This document shows, in pieces, positions 16,932 through 26,890 of a stretch of 53,209 nucleotides of DNA. The stretch's first letter is position 1. Every line of letters starts with the position of its first letter. This DNA comes from Streptosporangiaceae bacterium (lineage in GTDB: Bacteria > Actinomycetota > Actinomycetes > Streptosporangiales > Streptosporangiaceae): the NCBI GenBank assembly GCA_019245115.1, contig JAFARZ010000051.1:1-53209 (forward strand), read 5' to 3'. The notes beneath the pieces were generated by a model. The model worked only from the letters and a program-made list of their open reading frames with translations. It had not been told where the DNA came from and made no database searches. The position numbers and the translations under genes were made by a program.

Positions 16932-18032
16932 TCATTGGCCTCCCACCGCCTCAGTCGACGCACTGATTCCTTTTACGTACCATTTGCCGCTTTGAAGGTC
17001 GACGACCGACACGCCGTAAGTCATGGTGAGTTTCGCGGTCGTCGGGTTTCCTTGGTTTAGGACCTGCCAAACGACGGTCACGGTTATGTGCCGGGTCGAA
17101 CCACCGCGCGGAACCACAAGGCCGGTGATGGAGTCAAACGCTACACCGCCCCCCAGACCGGTCAGCGACGTGCCGGGAACAAGGAATCGGTTAAGGGCGG
17201 CAGCGTCACCGTTAGCGTAAGCCTGAAAAAACGCTGGAAGTTGATTCATCAACACGGCCTGAGTGGCCGGGTCCGAACTCACCGTGGCAGGGGATGGCGG
17301 GGAAATTACGGGCGGGGCGGATAGCCACGCGGGCTGGCCTGTGACCAGCACGCTTCCGCCCGACACATAGACGGGCACGCCCAGCTCCATGAGCTGCCCG
17401 CTGACCATGGCGAGCACGTTCACCACCGCGTGCTGCGCATCTTGCACGGCTATGCCGGCGACCTGCTCCGACTGGAGGTGCGCCTGACCGGATCCGTTCC
17501 AGCCGAGGTCCGGGTTGGCGGTGGCGACGGCAGCGGGCACGAAGCCGGCCAGCTGCTGCTCGCGCTGGGCCTGCGTCTGGGGATTGAAGTTCAGGTACAC
17601 CTGCCCGAAGTCGAGCGCGTACGCCTCGGCCAAGGTGACCGGGAACTGGCTCGACGCCGCCGCAGGCGACGGGTTGGCGGCGGTGGTCGCCGGGCTGTTG
17701 TTCAGCGCGATCGCGGTGATGCCGCGATACGTGATGACGATCAGAGCCGCCCACAGAATCGCCCGCAATGGCCAGATCAGCCACCGGCCGCCCGCGCCCG
17801 CCCAGGACCGCTTCGCGGACAGCTCATAGATCCGCAGATCGGCTTCCGCGTGGCGGGCTCTTGGGCTTGCCGGCCCACGATGCCGCGCCGTTCCTGTAGT
17901 GTAGGCGGACGACCACGTTCTGTCGCCAAAGTTCGGCATACGAACCATCCGCACCTCCGCACGATTCCGCACCCGGAGATCCGAGGTGCGGCCCGTCCCT
18001 TCGCGCCGGTCTCGTGGTCCATTGTGCGACAT
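16932..18032 (-). CDS. TcpC-like conjugal transfer protein (VirB8 class)
   Basis: This bitopic membrane protein is the assembly factor of Tcp-type secretion. The 366-residue protein has a basic N-terminus, one membrane helix (LRAILWAALIVITYRGITAIAL, about 88-109), and two repeated NTF2-like periplasmic domains. The first covers about 130-240 and the second 255-366 (ending DLQSGKWYVKGISAS). This is the layout of TcpC of pCW3 and Orf13 of Tn916. A GAGG site lies close to the ATG at 18032. Internal Met codons at 29 and 32 are alternative starts. As first gene of the seven-gene leftward cluster, its upstream region should carry the operon promoter. Confidence 0.85.
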   Translation of the reverse strand: MSHNGPRDRREGTGRTSDLRVRNRAEVRMVRMPNFGDRTWSSAYTTGTARHRGPASPRARHAEADLRIYELSAKRSWAGAGGRWLIWPLRAILWAALIVITYRGITAIALNNSPATTAANPSPAAASSQFPVTLAEAYALDFGQVYLNFNPQTQAQREQQLAGFVPAAVATANPDLGWNGSGQAHLQSEQVAGIAVQDAQHAVVNVLAMVSGQLMELGVPVYVSGGSVLVTGQPAWLSAPPVISPPSPATVSSDPATQAVLMNQLPAFFQAYANGDAAALNRFLVPGTSLTGLGGGVAFDSITGLVVPRGGSTRHITVTVVWQVLNQGNPTTAKLTMTYGVSVVDLQSGKWYVKGISASTEAVGGQ

Positions 18033-18471
18033 AAGACCTCGGTGAGCGACCTGTTACAGGCAATCACCTGGACATTCGCACGGACAAAGTGACCTGCACC
18101 CTGATATACGTGGCGGACGCGCCCGGGGTTCGGATTAATTCATTACGCATTTCTTTCGTGAACTGCCCCCAGCGCAGCGCTAACGTATTGTCCGATATGC
18201 CCTATATATGACAAATTGCCTGGTCAGGCTGCTGCTGCCGCCCCCTACCTCCTCCGTGGAAGCAAAGAGCCCCTCGGAAGAAAAGGCGCCGTAAACCAGC
18301 GCCCAATCCTCCACAAGGCCCTTTTCATCCACATCTCCACGCGGACAAATAGGGCATGTCCCGAAATGTCGGTTAAGCCGACGGGGGCGATAAGCGCGAC
18401 GGGCATGGGAGTGGACTGGGACGGGCGGGACGGGCAGGACCGGCACGACGGCGGGACAGGCGAACCAGTGC

Positions 18472-18519
18472 GACCGGGACGGGCGGGACCAGCGGGACCG
18501 GGACGGGCGGGACCAGCGG
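18472..18519. repeat. 24-bp minisatellite
   Basis: Two perfect 24-bp units (18472-18495 and 18496-18519) begin GACCGGGACGGGCGGGACC. They sit within a longer degenerate tract of GGGAC/GGCGGGAC words running from about 18406 to 18545. Confidence 0.8.
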
Positions 18520-18569
18520 GACCGGCAGGACGGCGGGACAGCGTCAGCGGTTTGAATTCGGATCCTGTT

Positions 18570-18623
18570 CGGATGGATGTGGCAGTCACCCGGTTATAAC
18601 CGGGTGACTGCCACATCCATCCG
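18570..18623. repeat. 54-bp perfect palindrome, family copy 1
   Basis: The 27-bp arms meet at CCCGGTTATAACCGGG without any loop or mismatch. The outer arms read CGGATGGATGTGGCAGTC. A related element occurs at 30972-31029. The perfect arms suggest recent origin or conversion, or a cruciform or terminator function. Confidence 0.9.
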
Positions 18624-18947
18624 GTCGCGGTCCCGGTGCGCCCTGATGCAGGAGGGATGAGAGTGGCGACATGTGTACCTGAGCTCCCTGCGCCAGGGCC
18701 TGCCGGGCCGGTACAAGCCCACGACACTTGGTGACTGGCCACCGGTGCCCCCTCTCGAGACGCCGTACGGCGTGTCAATGACGCCACACCTGGCACAGGA
18801 GTCTCGCTCGGCACCTATTTACGTATCAGCTACGGTCTCTCATGCGACCGTTAGGGCTACAGTTGTATCGCTACGGACGTCTTTGTATGGCGGACCGCCC
18901 CGCAAACCGGCACATACCGGACGCGGAAGCGGCTCTCCGCCACACGA

Positions 18948-19025
18948 ACAGTTGTAGCGTTACCAGTGGTGCTTGTGCTATCAGTGGTGTCGGCGGGCTC
19001 CGGGCTGCGACGTTACCAGTGGTGC
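18948..19025. repeat. Iteron-like direct repeats
   Basis: CGTTACCAGTGGTGC occurs at 18958-18972 and again at 19011-19025, with a variant GCTATCAGTGGTGTC at 18977-18991 between them. A second word, ACAGTTGTAGCGTTAC at 18948-18963, recurs with two changes at 18859-18874. Closely spaced copies in one orientation resemble operator or iteron arrays. Confidence 0.6.
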
Positions 19026-19110
19026 CAGAGTGGCACGAGGGCGGGGATGCGAGCAGGTCAGACCTGGGTCTCCATCCGCCTCCGTTCTAAGTGAACCTAG
19101 GTCCCGGGGG

Positions 19111-20220
<1,110 letters not shown>

Positions 20221-20315
20221 CCCGAGAGTTTAGGCGAACTCAGCGGCCGGGCTGTCGATTCGGGGTGGTGCCGTTCGACTACGGGGAAAGACCCTCACGA
20301 CGAGAGGCGATACCG

Positions 20316-20657
20316 ATGAAGTACATGATCCTGCTCTACGGTCCCGAGCTGCCAGAACAGGGGACGGCGGAAGCGCGGAAGCTGATCGATGACTGGACCG
20401 TGGCGAAGCAGGCAATGGACGACGCGGGCGTGCTGATCGACTGCGCCCCGCTCCAGCCGGTCACGGCGTCCACCACCGTCCAGGTTCGCGACGGCGAGAC
20501 CCTGCTCACTGACGGCCCGGCGGCCGAGATCAAGGAGCACTTCGGCGGGTTCACGCTGATCCAATGCGGCGATCTGGACGAGGCACTGAAGTGGGCGGCG
20601 ACCCTGCCGACGGCGCATGACGGCCGGGTCGAGGTGCGGCCGGTCATTCCGACCTGA
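20316..20657 (+). CDS. YCII/DGPF-domain protein
   Basis: This 113-residue alpha-beta protein belongs to the YCII-related (DGPF) family. It starts MKYMILLYGPE and has the diagnostic LLTDGPAAEIKEHFGGF (DGPF-type) motif, ending in VEVRPVIPT. GAGAGG lies 7 bases before the ATG at 20316. The gene lies 16 bases before an ECF42-type sigma factor gene. DGPF proteins are the standard genomic partners of ECF42 sigma factors and are thought to help or be controlled by them; the precise function is unknown. Confidence 0.88.
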   Translation: MKYMILLYGPELPEQGTAEARKLIDDWTVAKQAMDDAGVLIDCAPLQPVTASTTVQVRDGETLLTDGPAAEIKEHFGGFTLIQCGDLDEALKWAATLPTAHDGRVEVRPVIPT

Positions 20658-20673
20658 ACCGGTAATCCCCGAT

Positions 20674-21984
20674 ATGAGCGACGACTACAGCGACGTGTTC
20701 CAGGACTGCTGGTGGGGTGCGGTGGCCACCCTCACCCGGATGTTCGGCGACCTGGGAGCAGCCGAGGACGCCGTTCAGGAAGCATGCGCGCTCGCGGTGG
20801 AGAAATGGCCGGCAACGGGGGTGCCGGCCAACCCGCGGGCATGGCTGACCGGGACGGCGCGGCACAAGGCGCTGGACCGGCTGAGACGGGAAGCGGGACG
20901 GGCGGAGAAGGAGGCGGCCGCGATGCGAGAGCTGAGCCGGCCGGAGGACGCGGGAGACGACGACGAGCTGGCGCTCGCCAGCGCCGAATTGGCCTGGGCC
21001 TCCGGCCACGGCGCCGACGACGAACTGGCGCTCGTCAGTGCCGACGACGAGCTGGCGCTCGTCAGTGCTGACGACGAGCTGGCGCTCGTCTTCATGTGCT
21101 GTCACCCCGCGCTGGATCCGGCGGTCCGGGTGGCGCTGACACTACGGTGCGTGTGCGGGCTGGCCACGGCCGAGATCGCCGCCGCGTTCGTGGCGCCGGA
21201 GGCCACGATCGCGCAGCGGCTGGTCCGGGCCAAGCGAAAGATCAAGCAGGCCGGGATCGCCTTCAGCGTGCCGGCTCGCGACGACCTTCCCGGACGGCTC
21301 GGCGTGGTGCTACGAGTGATCTACCTGGTGTTCACCGCCGGGCACCGGGCCGCGCACGGCTCGGTGCTGGTCCGCGGCGACCTCTGTGATCAGGCGATCC
21401 GGCTGGCCCGCGGGCTCACCGTCCTGCTGCCCGATGAGCCGGAGGTGACCGGGCTGCTCGCCCTGCTCCTGCTCACCGACGCGCGCCGGGCGGCCCGGGT
21501 GGATCCGGCCGGGGACCTCGTGCTGCTGGCGGATCAGGATCGCGGCAAGTGGGATCACGCCAAGATCCGCGAGGGCGAGGCGCTGCTGCAGCGCGCGCTG
21601 CTGGCCGGGCGCCCTGGCGCGTATCAGCTGCATGCCGCGATTGCGGCGTGTCATTCGTGCGATGAGACCACCGACTGGCACGAAGTGGCCGCCCTGTACG
21701 GTCAGCTCGTCCGCTACGAGCCCACGGCGGTGGTACAGGCCAACCGGGCGGTGGCGGTCGCGATGGCCGACGGGCCCGCCGCGGGACTGGCCATCCTCGA
21801 GTCGGACGAGCTGAGCACACGGCTGGCGAACTGGCCGCAATTCCACATCGCCCGGGGCGAACTGCTGCGGCGACTTGGCCGGGACGCCGATTCGGCGGAC
21901 GCGTACCGGACCGCGCTGCGGCTCGAGCCGCCCGGGCCCGAGCAGGCCTTCATCCAGCGGCAGATCAAGGACCTCGGCGGGTAA
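20674..21984 (+). CDS. ECF42-type RNA polymerase sigma factor with C-terminal helical domain
   Basis: This alternative sigma factor has region sigma2 (about 5-80, RAWLTGTARHKALDRLRRE), region sigma4 (about 145-195, VALTLRCVCGLATAEIAAAF) and a long TPR-like C-terminal extension typical of the ECF42 group (YQLHAAIAACH, VVQANRAVAVAM, DAYRTALRLEP). No anti-sigma factor gene is adjacent, as usual for this group. The sigma2-sigma4 linker is abnormal. The conserved motif before CCHPAL normally occurs once, but here a DDELAL motif is present four times through a 27-bp tandem repeat. A 30-bp dispersed repeat interrupts the array. Reading frame is kept throughout, so the gene probably still works. Confidence 0.9.
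   Translation: MSDDYSDVFQDCWWGAVATLTRMFGDLGAAEDAVQEACALAVEKWPATGVPANPRAWLTGTARHKALDRLRREAGRAEKEAAAMRELSRPEDAGDDDELALASAELAWASGHGADDELALVSADDELALVSADDELALVFMCCHPALDPAVRVALTLRCVCGLATAEIAAAFVAPEATIAQRLVRAKRKIKQAGIAFSVPARDDLPGRLGVVLRVIYLVFTAGHRAAHGSVLVRGDLCDQAIRLARGLTVLLPDEPEVTGLLALLLLTDARRAARVDPAGDLVLLADQDRGKWDHAKIREGEALLQRALLAGRPGAYQLHAAIAACHSCDETTDWHEVAALYGQLVRYEPTAVVQANRAVAVAMADGPAAGLAILESDELSTRLANWPQFHIARGELLRRLGRDADSADAYRTALRLEPPGPEQAFIQRQIKDLGG
20956..21090 (+). repeat. 27-bp tandem repeat in the sigma factor linker
   Basis: Units lie at 20956-20982, 21013-21039, 21040-21066 and (partial, 24 bases) 21067-21090, each encoding DDELALVSA or a variant. The first unit is separated from the second by exactly the 30-bp dispersed repeat at 20983-21012. 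The central two units differ by one base. Confidence 0.85.
20983..21012 (+). repeat. 30-bp dispersed repeat, copy D
   Basis: This copy matches the consensus at 29 of 30 positions. It is translated as AELAWASGHG, unlike any other copy. Removing these 30 bases restores an uninterrupted 27-bp tandem array, so the boundaries of the element are visible here. Confidence 0.8.
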
Positions 21985-22042
21985 TGGCGTGGCGGCGTGT
22001 CGGTCCAGAGGTTCCTGCGGCGGATGCGCCAATACTGGACGT

Positions 22043-23245
22043 ATGAACCTGCTCGCCGGACTCCTGATCGGGATCGTCATCGGCTGCGTGATCGGGTACT
22101 TGCTGGCCAAGTCCCGTCTCGCGGGGGCAGGCGAGCGTGCCCGTGCCGCGGAGGAAAAGGTGGCGCTGATCGAGGGCCAGCTCGCCGAGCGATTCGAGGC
22201 GTTGTCGGCGCGGGCGCTGGACGCCAGCACCGCGCGGTTCCTCGATGTCGCCGAGGGCCGCCTGGAAAACAGGCGCGCGGCGGTGCAGAACCTGGTCGAG
22301 CCGCTGAAGGAAACCCTGGCGCGGGTGGAGGCACAGCTACGGGAATCCGACGAGGCCAGGACCAGGTCGCACGCGGCGCTGGCCGAGCAGGTGCATCTGG
22401 CCCGCGGCGTTTCCGAGCAACTGCGCGATCAGACCCAGGCGCTGGTAACCGCGCTGCGCCGCCCCGAGGCCAGGGGCCGGTGGGGCGAGATGCAGCTGCG
22501 TCGCGTCGTCGAACTCGCCGGGATGAGCGCGCGCTGCGACTTCGACGAGCAGGTCAGCATGGCTTCTCCCGACGGCTCGGTGATGCGGCCGGACATGGTC
22601 GTGCATCTGGCCGGAGGCAAGAACATCGTGGTCGACTCCAAGGTGTCGCTGGCGGCATATCTGGAGGCGGCCGAGGCCGGCGATCACGCGGTAAAGTCCG
22701 CGCGGCTGGACGCGCACGCGCGACACCTTCGCGACCATGTGGACGGGCTGGCCGGAAAGGCCTACTGGGCCGCGCTCAGCCCCTCGCCGGAATTCGTGAT
22801 CTTGTTCATCCCGGGCGAGGCTTTCCTCGCTCCGGCCCTGGAGCGCGACCCCGGTTTGCTGGAGTACGCGCTGGCCCGGCGGGTTCATATCGCGACGCCC
22901 ACCACGCTGGTCACCATGCTGCGCACCGCGCAGTACGCGTGGCAGCAAGCCGCGCTGTCCGATCACGCCCGTACCGTGTTCGACCTCGGCCGGGAGCTGT
23001 ATGACCGGCTATCCGGACTCGGACGCCATATGGATCGGCTCGGTCGCACGCTGACTTCGGCGGTGACCGCGTACAACCAGACGGTCGGGTCACTGGAGAG
23101 CCGGGTGCTGGTGAGCGCGCGGCGGCTGAACGAGCTCGGCGTGGTGGACGCCGAGCTACCCACGCCGGGTGTGGTGGAGGACCAGGCCCGGGCCCTGACC
23201 GCGCCAGAGCTGGCGGCTGGGGACGAGCTCGCTTCCCTCAGGTAA
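22043..23245 (+). CDS. rmuC: DNA recombination protein RmuC
   Basis: This membrane-anchored nuclease-fold protein limits recombination at inverted repeats. The 400-residue protein has an N-terminal membrane helix (LLAGLLIGIVIGCVIGYLLA), a coiled coil (about 30-130), and the RmuC core RGRWGEMQLRRVVELAGM, VVDSKVSLAAYLEA, FVILFIPGEAFLAPAL and IATPTTLVTMLRTAQYAWQQ. The core carries the PD-(D/E)XK-like residues. The start ATG at 22043 opens directly into the membrane helix. It follows the sigma factor gene by about 60 bases in the same direction. Confidence 0.93.
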   Translation: MNLLAGLLIGIVIGCVIGYLLAKSRLAGAGERARAAEEKVALIEGQLAERFEALSARALDASTARFLDVAEGRLENRRAAVQNLVEPLKETLARVEAQLRESDEARTRSHAALAEQVHLARGVSEQLRDQTQALVTALRRPEARGRWGEMQLRRVVELAGMSARCDFDEQVSMASPDGSVMRPDMVVHLAGGKNIVVDSKVSLAAYLEAAEAGDHAVKSARLDAHARHLRDHVDGLAGKAYWAALSPSPEFVILFIPGEAFLAPALERDPGLLEYALARRVHIATPTTLVTMLRTAQYAWQQAALSDHARTVFDLGRELYDRLSGLGRHMDRLGRTLTSAVTAYNQTVGSLESRVLVSARRLNELGVVDAELPTPGVVEDQARALTAPELAAGDELASLR

Positions 23246-23285
23246 AGCCCGGTAGCGCCACACTGTATTTGCACGACTACACTGT

Positions 23286-23669
23286 GTGGCCGTCATGGAT
23301 ACCCGGAGGCAGCCCGCCGGCCGTACCCAGCTCACCGCGCGCGGTGCGGTGCTGGGCCTGTTCGTCGCGTGCTTTGTGGCCATACTGCTCGCCAACTGGA
23401 CCGGCTGGACCGCGCTGGCCGACCTGGCCTTCGTCGCGGCAGGCGGCGCGGCGGCCCGGCACAGCAAGCGGGGCGCGCTCCTCGCGGTGGCGGTGAGCCC
23501 GCCAGCGATCTTCCTCGCCGCCAGCGTGTGCGCCGAGTCGCTCACCACGTCGGGCAACCTGGCCACGCTGACCAGGATCCTCGTCACGCTCGGCACCTCG
23601 GCGCCATGGCTGTTCCTCGGCACCGCGCTCGTCCTCGTCGTAGCGCTGTACCGCGGAACGATCCGCTAG
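23286..23669 (+). CDS. DUF6542 membrane protein
   Basis: This 127-residue integral membrane protein has four hydrophobic helices. Its motifs fit the actinobacterial DUF6542 family ([62 protein letters not shown]). Function is unknown. Start is GTG at 23286 or ATG at 23295; neither has a strong ribosome binding site, and a leaderless message is possible. It converges on ispH with a 4-base overlap of the ends. Confidence 0.75.
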   Translation: MAVMDTRRQPAGRTQLTARGAVLGLFVACFVAILLANWTGWTALADLAFVAAGGAAARHSKRGALLAVAVSPPAIFLAASVCAESLTTSGNLATLTRILVTLGTSAPWLFLGTALVLVVALYRGTIR

Positions 23670-24622
23670 CGTCCCGCGCGCAGCTCCCGGGGCGGAGCGA
23701 ACGACACGCGCTCCTCGACCGCCTCGACTTCCTCCACGGCGCCGAAGCCATTTTCCGCGAGCACTGAGAGCACATCAGCGACCAGGTTCTCGGGTACCGA
23801 AGCCCCGCTGGTCACCCCGACCGTGCTGACCCCGTCCAGCCAGCCCGGGTCGATCTCGCTGGCGTCGTCCACCAGGTAAGCGGCCGCCGCGCCCGCATCC
23901 CTGGCCACCTCGACGAGGCGGACCGAGTTGGAGGAGTTCGGCGATCCGACGACGAGCACCAGCTCAGCCTGCTTGGCGATCTGCTTCACCGCGGCCTGCC
24001 GGTTCTGCGTCGCGTAGCAGATATCGTCACTGGGCGGGTCGAGCAGCGCGGGGTACTTCGCGCGCAGCGCCTGAACCGTCTCGATGGTCTCATCCACCGA
24101 CAGCGTGGTCTGCGACAGCCACACCACCCGGCTCGGGTCCCTGACCTGGACTCCGCCCACTCCCTCCGGCCCGTCGACGAGCTGGATCCGCTCCGGGGCC
24201 TCGCCGGCGGTCCCGACGACCTCTTCGTGTCCGGCGTGGCCGATCAGCAGGATGTCGTAGTCCTTGGTCGCGAAGCGCCGCGCTTCGCTGTGCACCTTGG
24301 TGACCAGCGGACAGGTCGCGTCGATGACCCGCAGCTCGCGGCGTTGCGCCTGCTCGCGAACCTCGGGCGCGATCCCGTGCGCGGAGAAGACGGTCACGGC
24401 GCCCGCCGGCACCTCGTCGAGCTCGGCGACGAAGACCGCGCCCCGTCTTTCCAGCTCGCTCACAACGTAGGTGTTGTGCACGATCTGCCTGCGCACGTAG
24501 ACGGGAGCACCGTACCGCTCGAGCGCCGTCTCGACGGCTTGCACGGCCCGGTCCACCCCAGCGCAGTAGCCACGCGGCTTGGCGAGCAGGACCCGGCGGA
24601 GACTCTCAGCCATGTCTCCCAT
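23666..24622 (-). CDS. ispH: 4-hydroxy-3-methylbut-2-enyl diphosphate reductase
   Basis: This last enzyme of the methylerythritol phosphate pathway reduces HMBPP to IPP and DMAPP using a 4Fe-4S cluster. Cluster cysteines appear in [18 protein letters not shown] and [11 protein letters not shown]. Substrate-binding residues appear in [21 protein letters not shown] and [10 protein letters not shown]. The 318-residue length is normal. The start MGDMAES sits opposite the divergent lipid-droplet-type gene, with about 120 bases between for promoters. Confidence 0.97.
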   Translation of the reverse strand: MGDMAESLRRVLLAKPRGYCAGVDRAVQAVETALERYGAPVYVRRQIVHNTYVVSELERRGAVFVAELDEVPAGAVTVFSAHGIAPEVREQAQRRELRVIDATCPLVTKVHSEARRFATKDYDILLIGHAGHEEVVGTAGEAPERIQLVDGPEGVGGVQVRDPSRVVWLSQTTLSVDETIETVQALRAKYPALLDPPSDDICYATQNRQAAVKQIAKQAELVLVVGSPNSSNSVRLVEVARDAGAAAAYLVDDASEIDPGWLDGVSTVGVTSGASVPENLVADVLSVLAENGFGAVEEVEAVEERVSFAPPRELRAGR

Positions 24623-24741
24623 GGTAGGCGAGCGTGTCCGGTATCAGGGTGCATGGTGTGACAAGCGGATGTTGTTGCGGGTGCGGGGCGAAGGCGCGAA
24701 GATAGCCCGGCAGGGAACCAGCGCGATAGGAGAAGAGTGAG

Positions 24742-25332
24742 ATGCGCGTCCCGCACGTCAGTGATCGGATCAAGGAAGCCCCCGCAGTGGCGCTCCGCGG
24801 CGTACTCGCCGGCGTAGGCCAGCTGCTTCTCGTAACCGACAAGCTGCGGAACAAGGCTCCGGCGGACGACGTCCCCCAGGCCCGCACCCCCGCCGCATCG
24901 GAAACCGTCCCGGAACCCGCGTCCTCGGCCGCGACAGCTACGGCGACCGCCGCACCCGAAGCCGCCGCGCCAGCCGAAGCCCCTGAGGCGTCCGTGGCCG
25001 CTGAGGTGACCGAGGCACCCGAGGCGGAAACACCCAAGCGGCGTGATCTCAACAAGACGGGAAACGTCCGCCTGATCGCCGAAACGGGGACCGAGCCGGA
25101 CACACCGGCCGCGGAAGCGCCCGAGGCGACCGAGGCGACCGCCGACGAGCCCGCCGCGCTCCCGCTGGCCAACTACGACGAGCTCTCGGTCGCTTCGCTC
25201 CGGGCCCGGCTGCGGAACCTGACCGCGGCCCAGGTCACGGTGCTGGCCGAGTATGAGCGGTCGCACGCTGGCCGGCCGGAGGTCGTCACCATGTTCGAGC
25301 GCCGGATCGCCAAGCTCGAAGCAGGCGGCTAG
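24742..25332 (+). CDS. Putative lipid droplet-associated protein
   Basis: This 196-residue protein has a short N-terminal amphipathic or hydrophobic helix (VALRGVLAGVGQLLLVTDKL), a long Ala/Pro/Glu-rich middle (about 45-140), and a conserved C-terminal domain (LPLANYDELSVASLRARLR and LEYE-type helix ending FERRIAKLEAGG). Actinomycete proteins of this shape next to xseA are often named lipid droplet-associated, and that name is adopted here from layout and position. A GAGAAGAGTGAG stretch precedes the ATG. A strong hairpin follows the stop. Confidence 0.65.
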   Translation: MRVPHVSDRIKEAPAVALRGVLAGVGQLLLVTDKLRNKAPADDVPQARTPAASETVPEPASSAATATATAAPEAAAPAEAPEASVAAEVTEAPEAETPKRRDLNKTGNVRLIAETGTEPDTPAAEAPEATEATADEPAALPLANYDELSVASLRARLRNLTAAQVTVLAEYERSHAGRPEVVTMFERRIAKLEAGG

Positions 25333-25336
25333 GGTG

Positions 25337-25368
25337 CCAACGGTGCCTGCCCCGGCAGGCACCGTTGG
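25337..25368 (+). terminator. Strong hairpin before xseA
   Basis: A 15-bp perfect stem (arms 25337-25351 and 25354-25368) with a 2-base loop sits 4 bases after the stop of the previous gene. It lacks a U-run; the next bases GGAGGGGGG form the ribosome binding site of xseA. It may be a factor-independent terminator or a structure limiting read-through into xseA. Confidence 0.7.
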
Positions 25369-25380
25369 GAGGGGGGAATT

Positions 25381-26580
25381 GTGGCGCTGGAGACGTCGGC
25401 GGAGCAGCCGGTGCCGGTCCGGACCGTGCTACAGCTCGTGGCGGGCTGGATCGGACGGCTGGGCCGGGTGTGGGTAGAGGGCCAGATCGCGGAGTGCAAC
25501 CGCCGCGGCGGCACCGTGTACCTGACCGTGCGCGACCCGATCGCGGCCGTGTCGGTTCAGGTGGTGGCCACCCGGCCGGTTTACGACGCGAGCGCCCCGG
25601 TCGAGGGCGCCCGCGTCGTGGTGTGGGCCAAGCCCGACTTCAACGCCAGTCGTGGCTCCTTCATGCTCACCGCGCTGGAGATCCGCGCTGTCGGCGTAGG
25701 TGAGCTGCTGGCCAGGCTGGAAAGGCTGCGGCGCGAGCTGGCTGCCGAAGGGATCTTTTCCAACGAACGAAAACGCCTGCTTCCCTTCCTGCCTCGAGTC
25801 ATCGGCCTGATCTGCGGACGTGAATCGGCCGCTCAACGAGACGTTCAGGAGAATGCGGGGCGGCGCTGGCCGGCCGTGCGGTTCCGGGTGGAGCAGGCCG
25901 CGGTGCAGGGCCCGTACGCGGTGCCGGAGATCACCGACGCGCTGCACCGGCTGGACGCCGATCCCGACGTGGACGTGATCGTCATCGCCCGCGGCGGCGG
26001 ATCCATCGAAGACCTGCTGCCGTTCTCCGATGAGTCGCTGATCCGGGCCGTCGCGGCGTGCCGTACTCCGGTGGTGAGCGCGATCGGGCATGAGCAGGAC
26101 ACGCCGCTGCTCGACTTCGTGGCGGACGTACGGGCGTCGACACCGACCGACGCGGCCAAGCGGGTGGTGCCGGATGTCGCCGAGCAGTTCGCGCTGATCG
26201 GCCAGCTCCGCGACCGCGCACGCCGGTGCGTGACCGGATGGCTGGACCGGGAGATCGCCTGGCTCTCGTCGACCCGGTCACGGCCCGCGCTGGCCGACCC
26301 GGTCCGGGAGATAGAGCGCCAGTCCGAACAGGTGGCTGGCCTGCTGGAGCGGACCCGGGTGTCGCTGGACGCCAGCCTGAGGCGGGGCACCGACGACCTC
26401 GCCCATGTCCGGGCCCGGCTGCTCGCGCTGTCCCCCGCGTCGACGCTGCGCCGCGGCTACGCGGTCGTGCAGCACGCCGATGATGGCGTGGTGCGCAGCG
26501 CGGCCGAGGTCAGGCCGGGGGAAGACCTGACCGTGCGGTTCGCGACGGACCAGCTGGCCGTGACGGTTCGTGACAGATAG
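25381..26580 (+). CDS. xseA: Exodeoxyribonuclease VII large subunit
   Basis: This is the catalytic subunit of exonuclease VII, which degrades single-stranded DNA to oligonucleotides. An N-terminal OB fold ([20 protein letters not shown]) is followed by the catalytic domain with [36 protein letters not shown] and [21 protein letters not shown] coiled coil and the C-terminal LRRGYAVV segment complete it. The length of 399 residues is normal. GTG start with a GGAGGGGGG site 6 bases upstream. Its end overlaps xseB. Confidence 0.96.
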   Translation: MALETSAEQPVPVRTVLQLVAGWIGRLGRVWVEGQIAECNRRGGTVYLTVRDPIAAVSVQVVATRPVYDASAPVEGARVVVWAKPDFNASRGSFMLTALEIRAVGVGELLARLERLRRELAAEGIFSNERKRLLPFLPRVIGLICGRESAAQRDVQENAGRRWPAVRFRVEQAAVQGPYAVPEITDALHRLDADPDVDVIVIARGGGSIEDLLPFSDESLIRAVAACRTPVVSAIGHEQDTPLLDFVADVRASTPTDAAKRVVPDVAEQFALIGQLRDRARRCVTGWLDREIAWLSSTRSRPALADPVREIERQSEQVAGLLERTRVSLDASLRRGTDDLAHVRARLLALSPASTLRRGYAVVQHADDGVVRSAAEVRPGEDLTVRFATDQLAVTVRDR

Positions 26581-26830
26581 TGTTGCTGACGTGGCGGACG
26601 AGTCGCTCTCGTATGAGCAAGCCCGGGACAAGCTCACCGCGGTGGTCAAGCGCCTCGAAGCCGGCGGGCTGACCCTGGAGGAATCTCTCAAGCTGTGGGA
26701 ACGCGGCGAGGAGCTGGCCACCATCTGCGAGGAGTGGCTGGACGGCGCCCGGGCCCGCCTGGCTGCCGCCATGGCCAAGCGCCGTGCCGCCGACTCCGAC
26801 TCCGACGGCCAGGCTGACGCGCCCTTCTGA
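26570..26830 (+). CDS. xseB: Exodeoxyribonuclease VII small subunit
   Basis: This 86-residue all-helical protein binds the XseA coiled coil. The family signature [33 protein letters not shown] and [12 protein letters not shown] is complete. The GTG at 26570 overlaps the end of xseA by 11 bases; a second GTG at 26591 would remove 7 residues. Overlap implies coupled synthesis with the large subunit. Confidence 0.95.
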   Translation: MTDSVADVADESLSYEQARDKLTAVVKRLEAGGLTLEESLKLWERGEELATICEEWLDGARARLAAAMAKRRAADSDSDGQADAPF

Positions 26831-26890
26831 GCCACGTTTGGGTAGCCGCTGACCGGGCAGTTTCTGCTCAGCGGCAGGTGGTGAGCGCAG

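Larger units (their letters stand above)
18033..19110. other. 1.1-kb gene-poor region upstream of the secretion operon
   Basis: This stretch separates ychF (leftward, ending at 19111) from the TcpC-like gene and shows no convincing gene. It holds the AT-richer area 18033-18220, which probably contains the operon promoter, a G/C minisatellite (18406-18545), a 54-bp perfect palindrome, and two sets of short direct repeats between 18859 and 19025. An 88-codon leftward frame (18180-18446) contains a CPIC motif but has no ribosome binding site. No integrase attachment site was recognised. Confidence 0.6.

Noticed and set aside
18180..18446. 88-codon leftward frame with CPIC motif
   Set aside because: No ribosome binding site and only two Cys; composition of the first 30 residues comes from the minisatellite. 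Conservation would be needed to accept it.
18245..18814. 189-codon leftward frame across the palindrome
   Set aside because: It reads through the minisatellite and palindrome and has no recognisable protein character.
18033..19110. Attachment site or origin of transfer for a mobile element
   Set aside because: Repeats are present, but no tRNA end, integrase, relaxase or matching repeat on the other side of the cluster was found.
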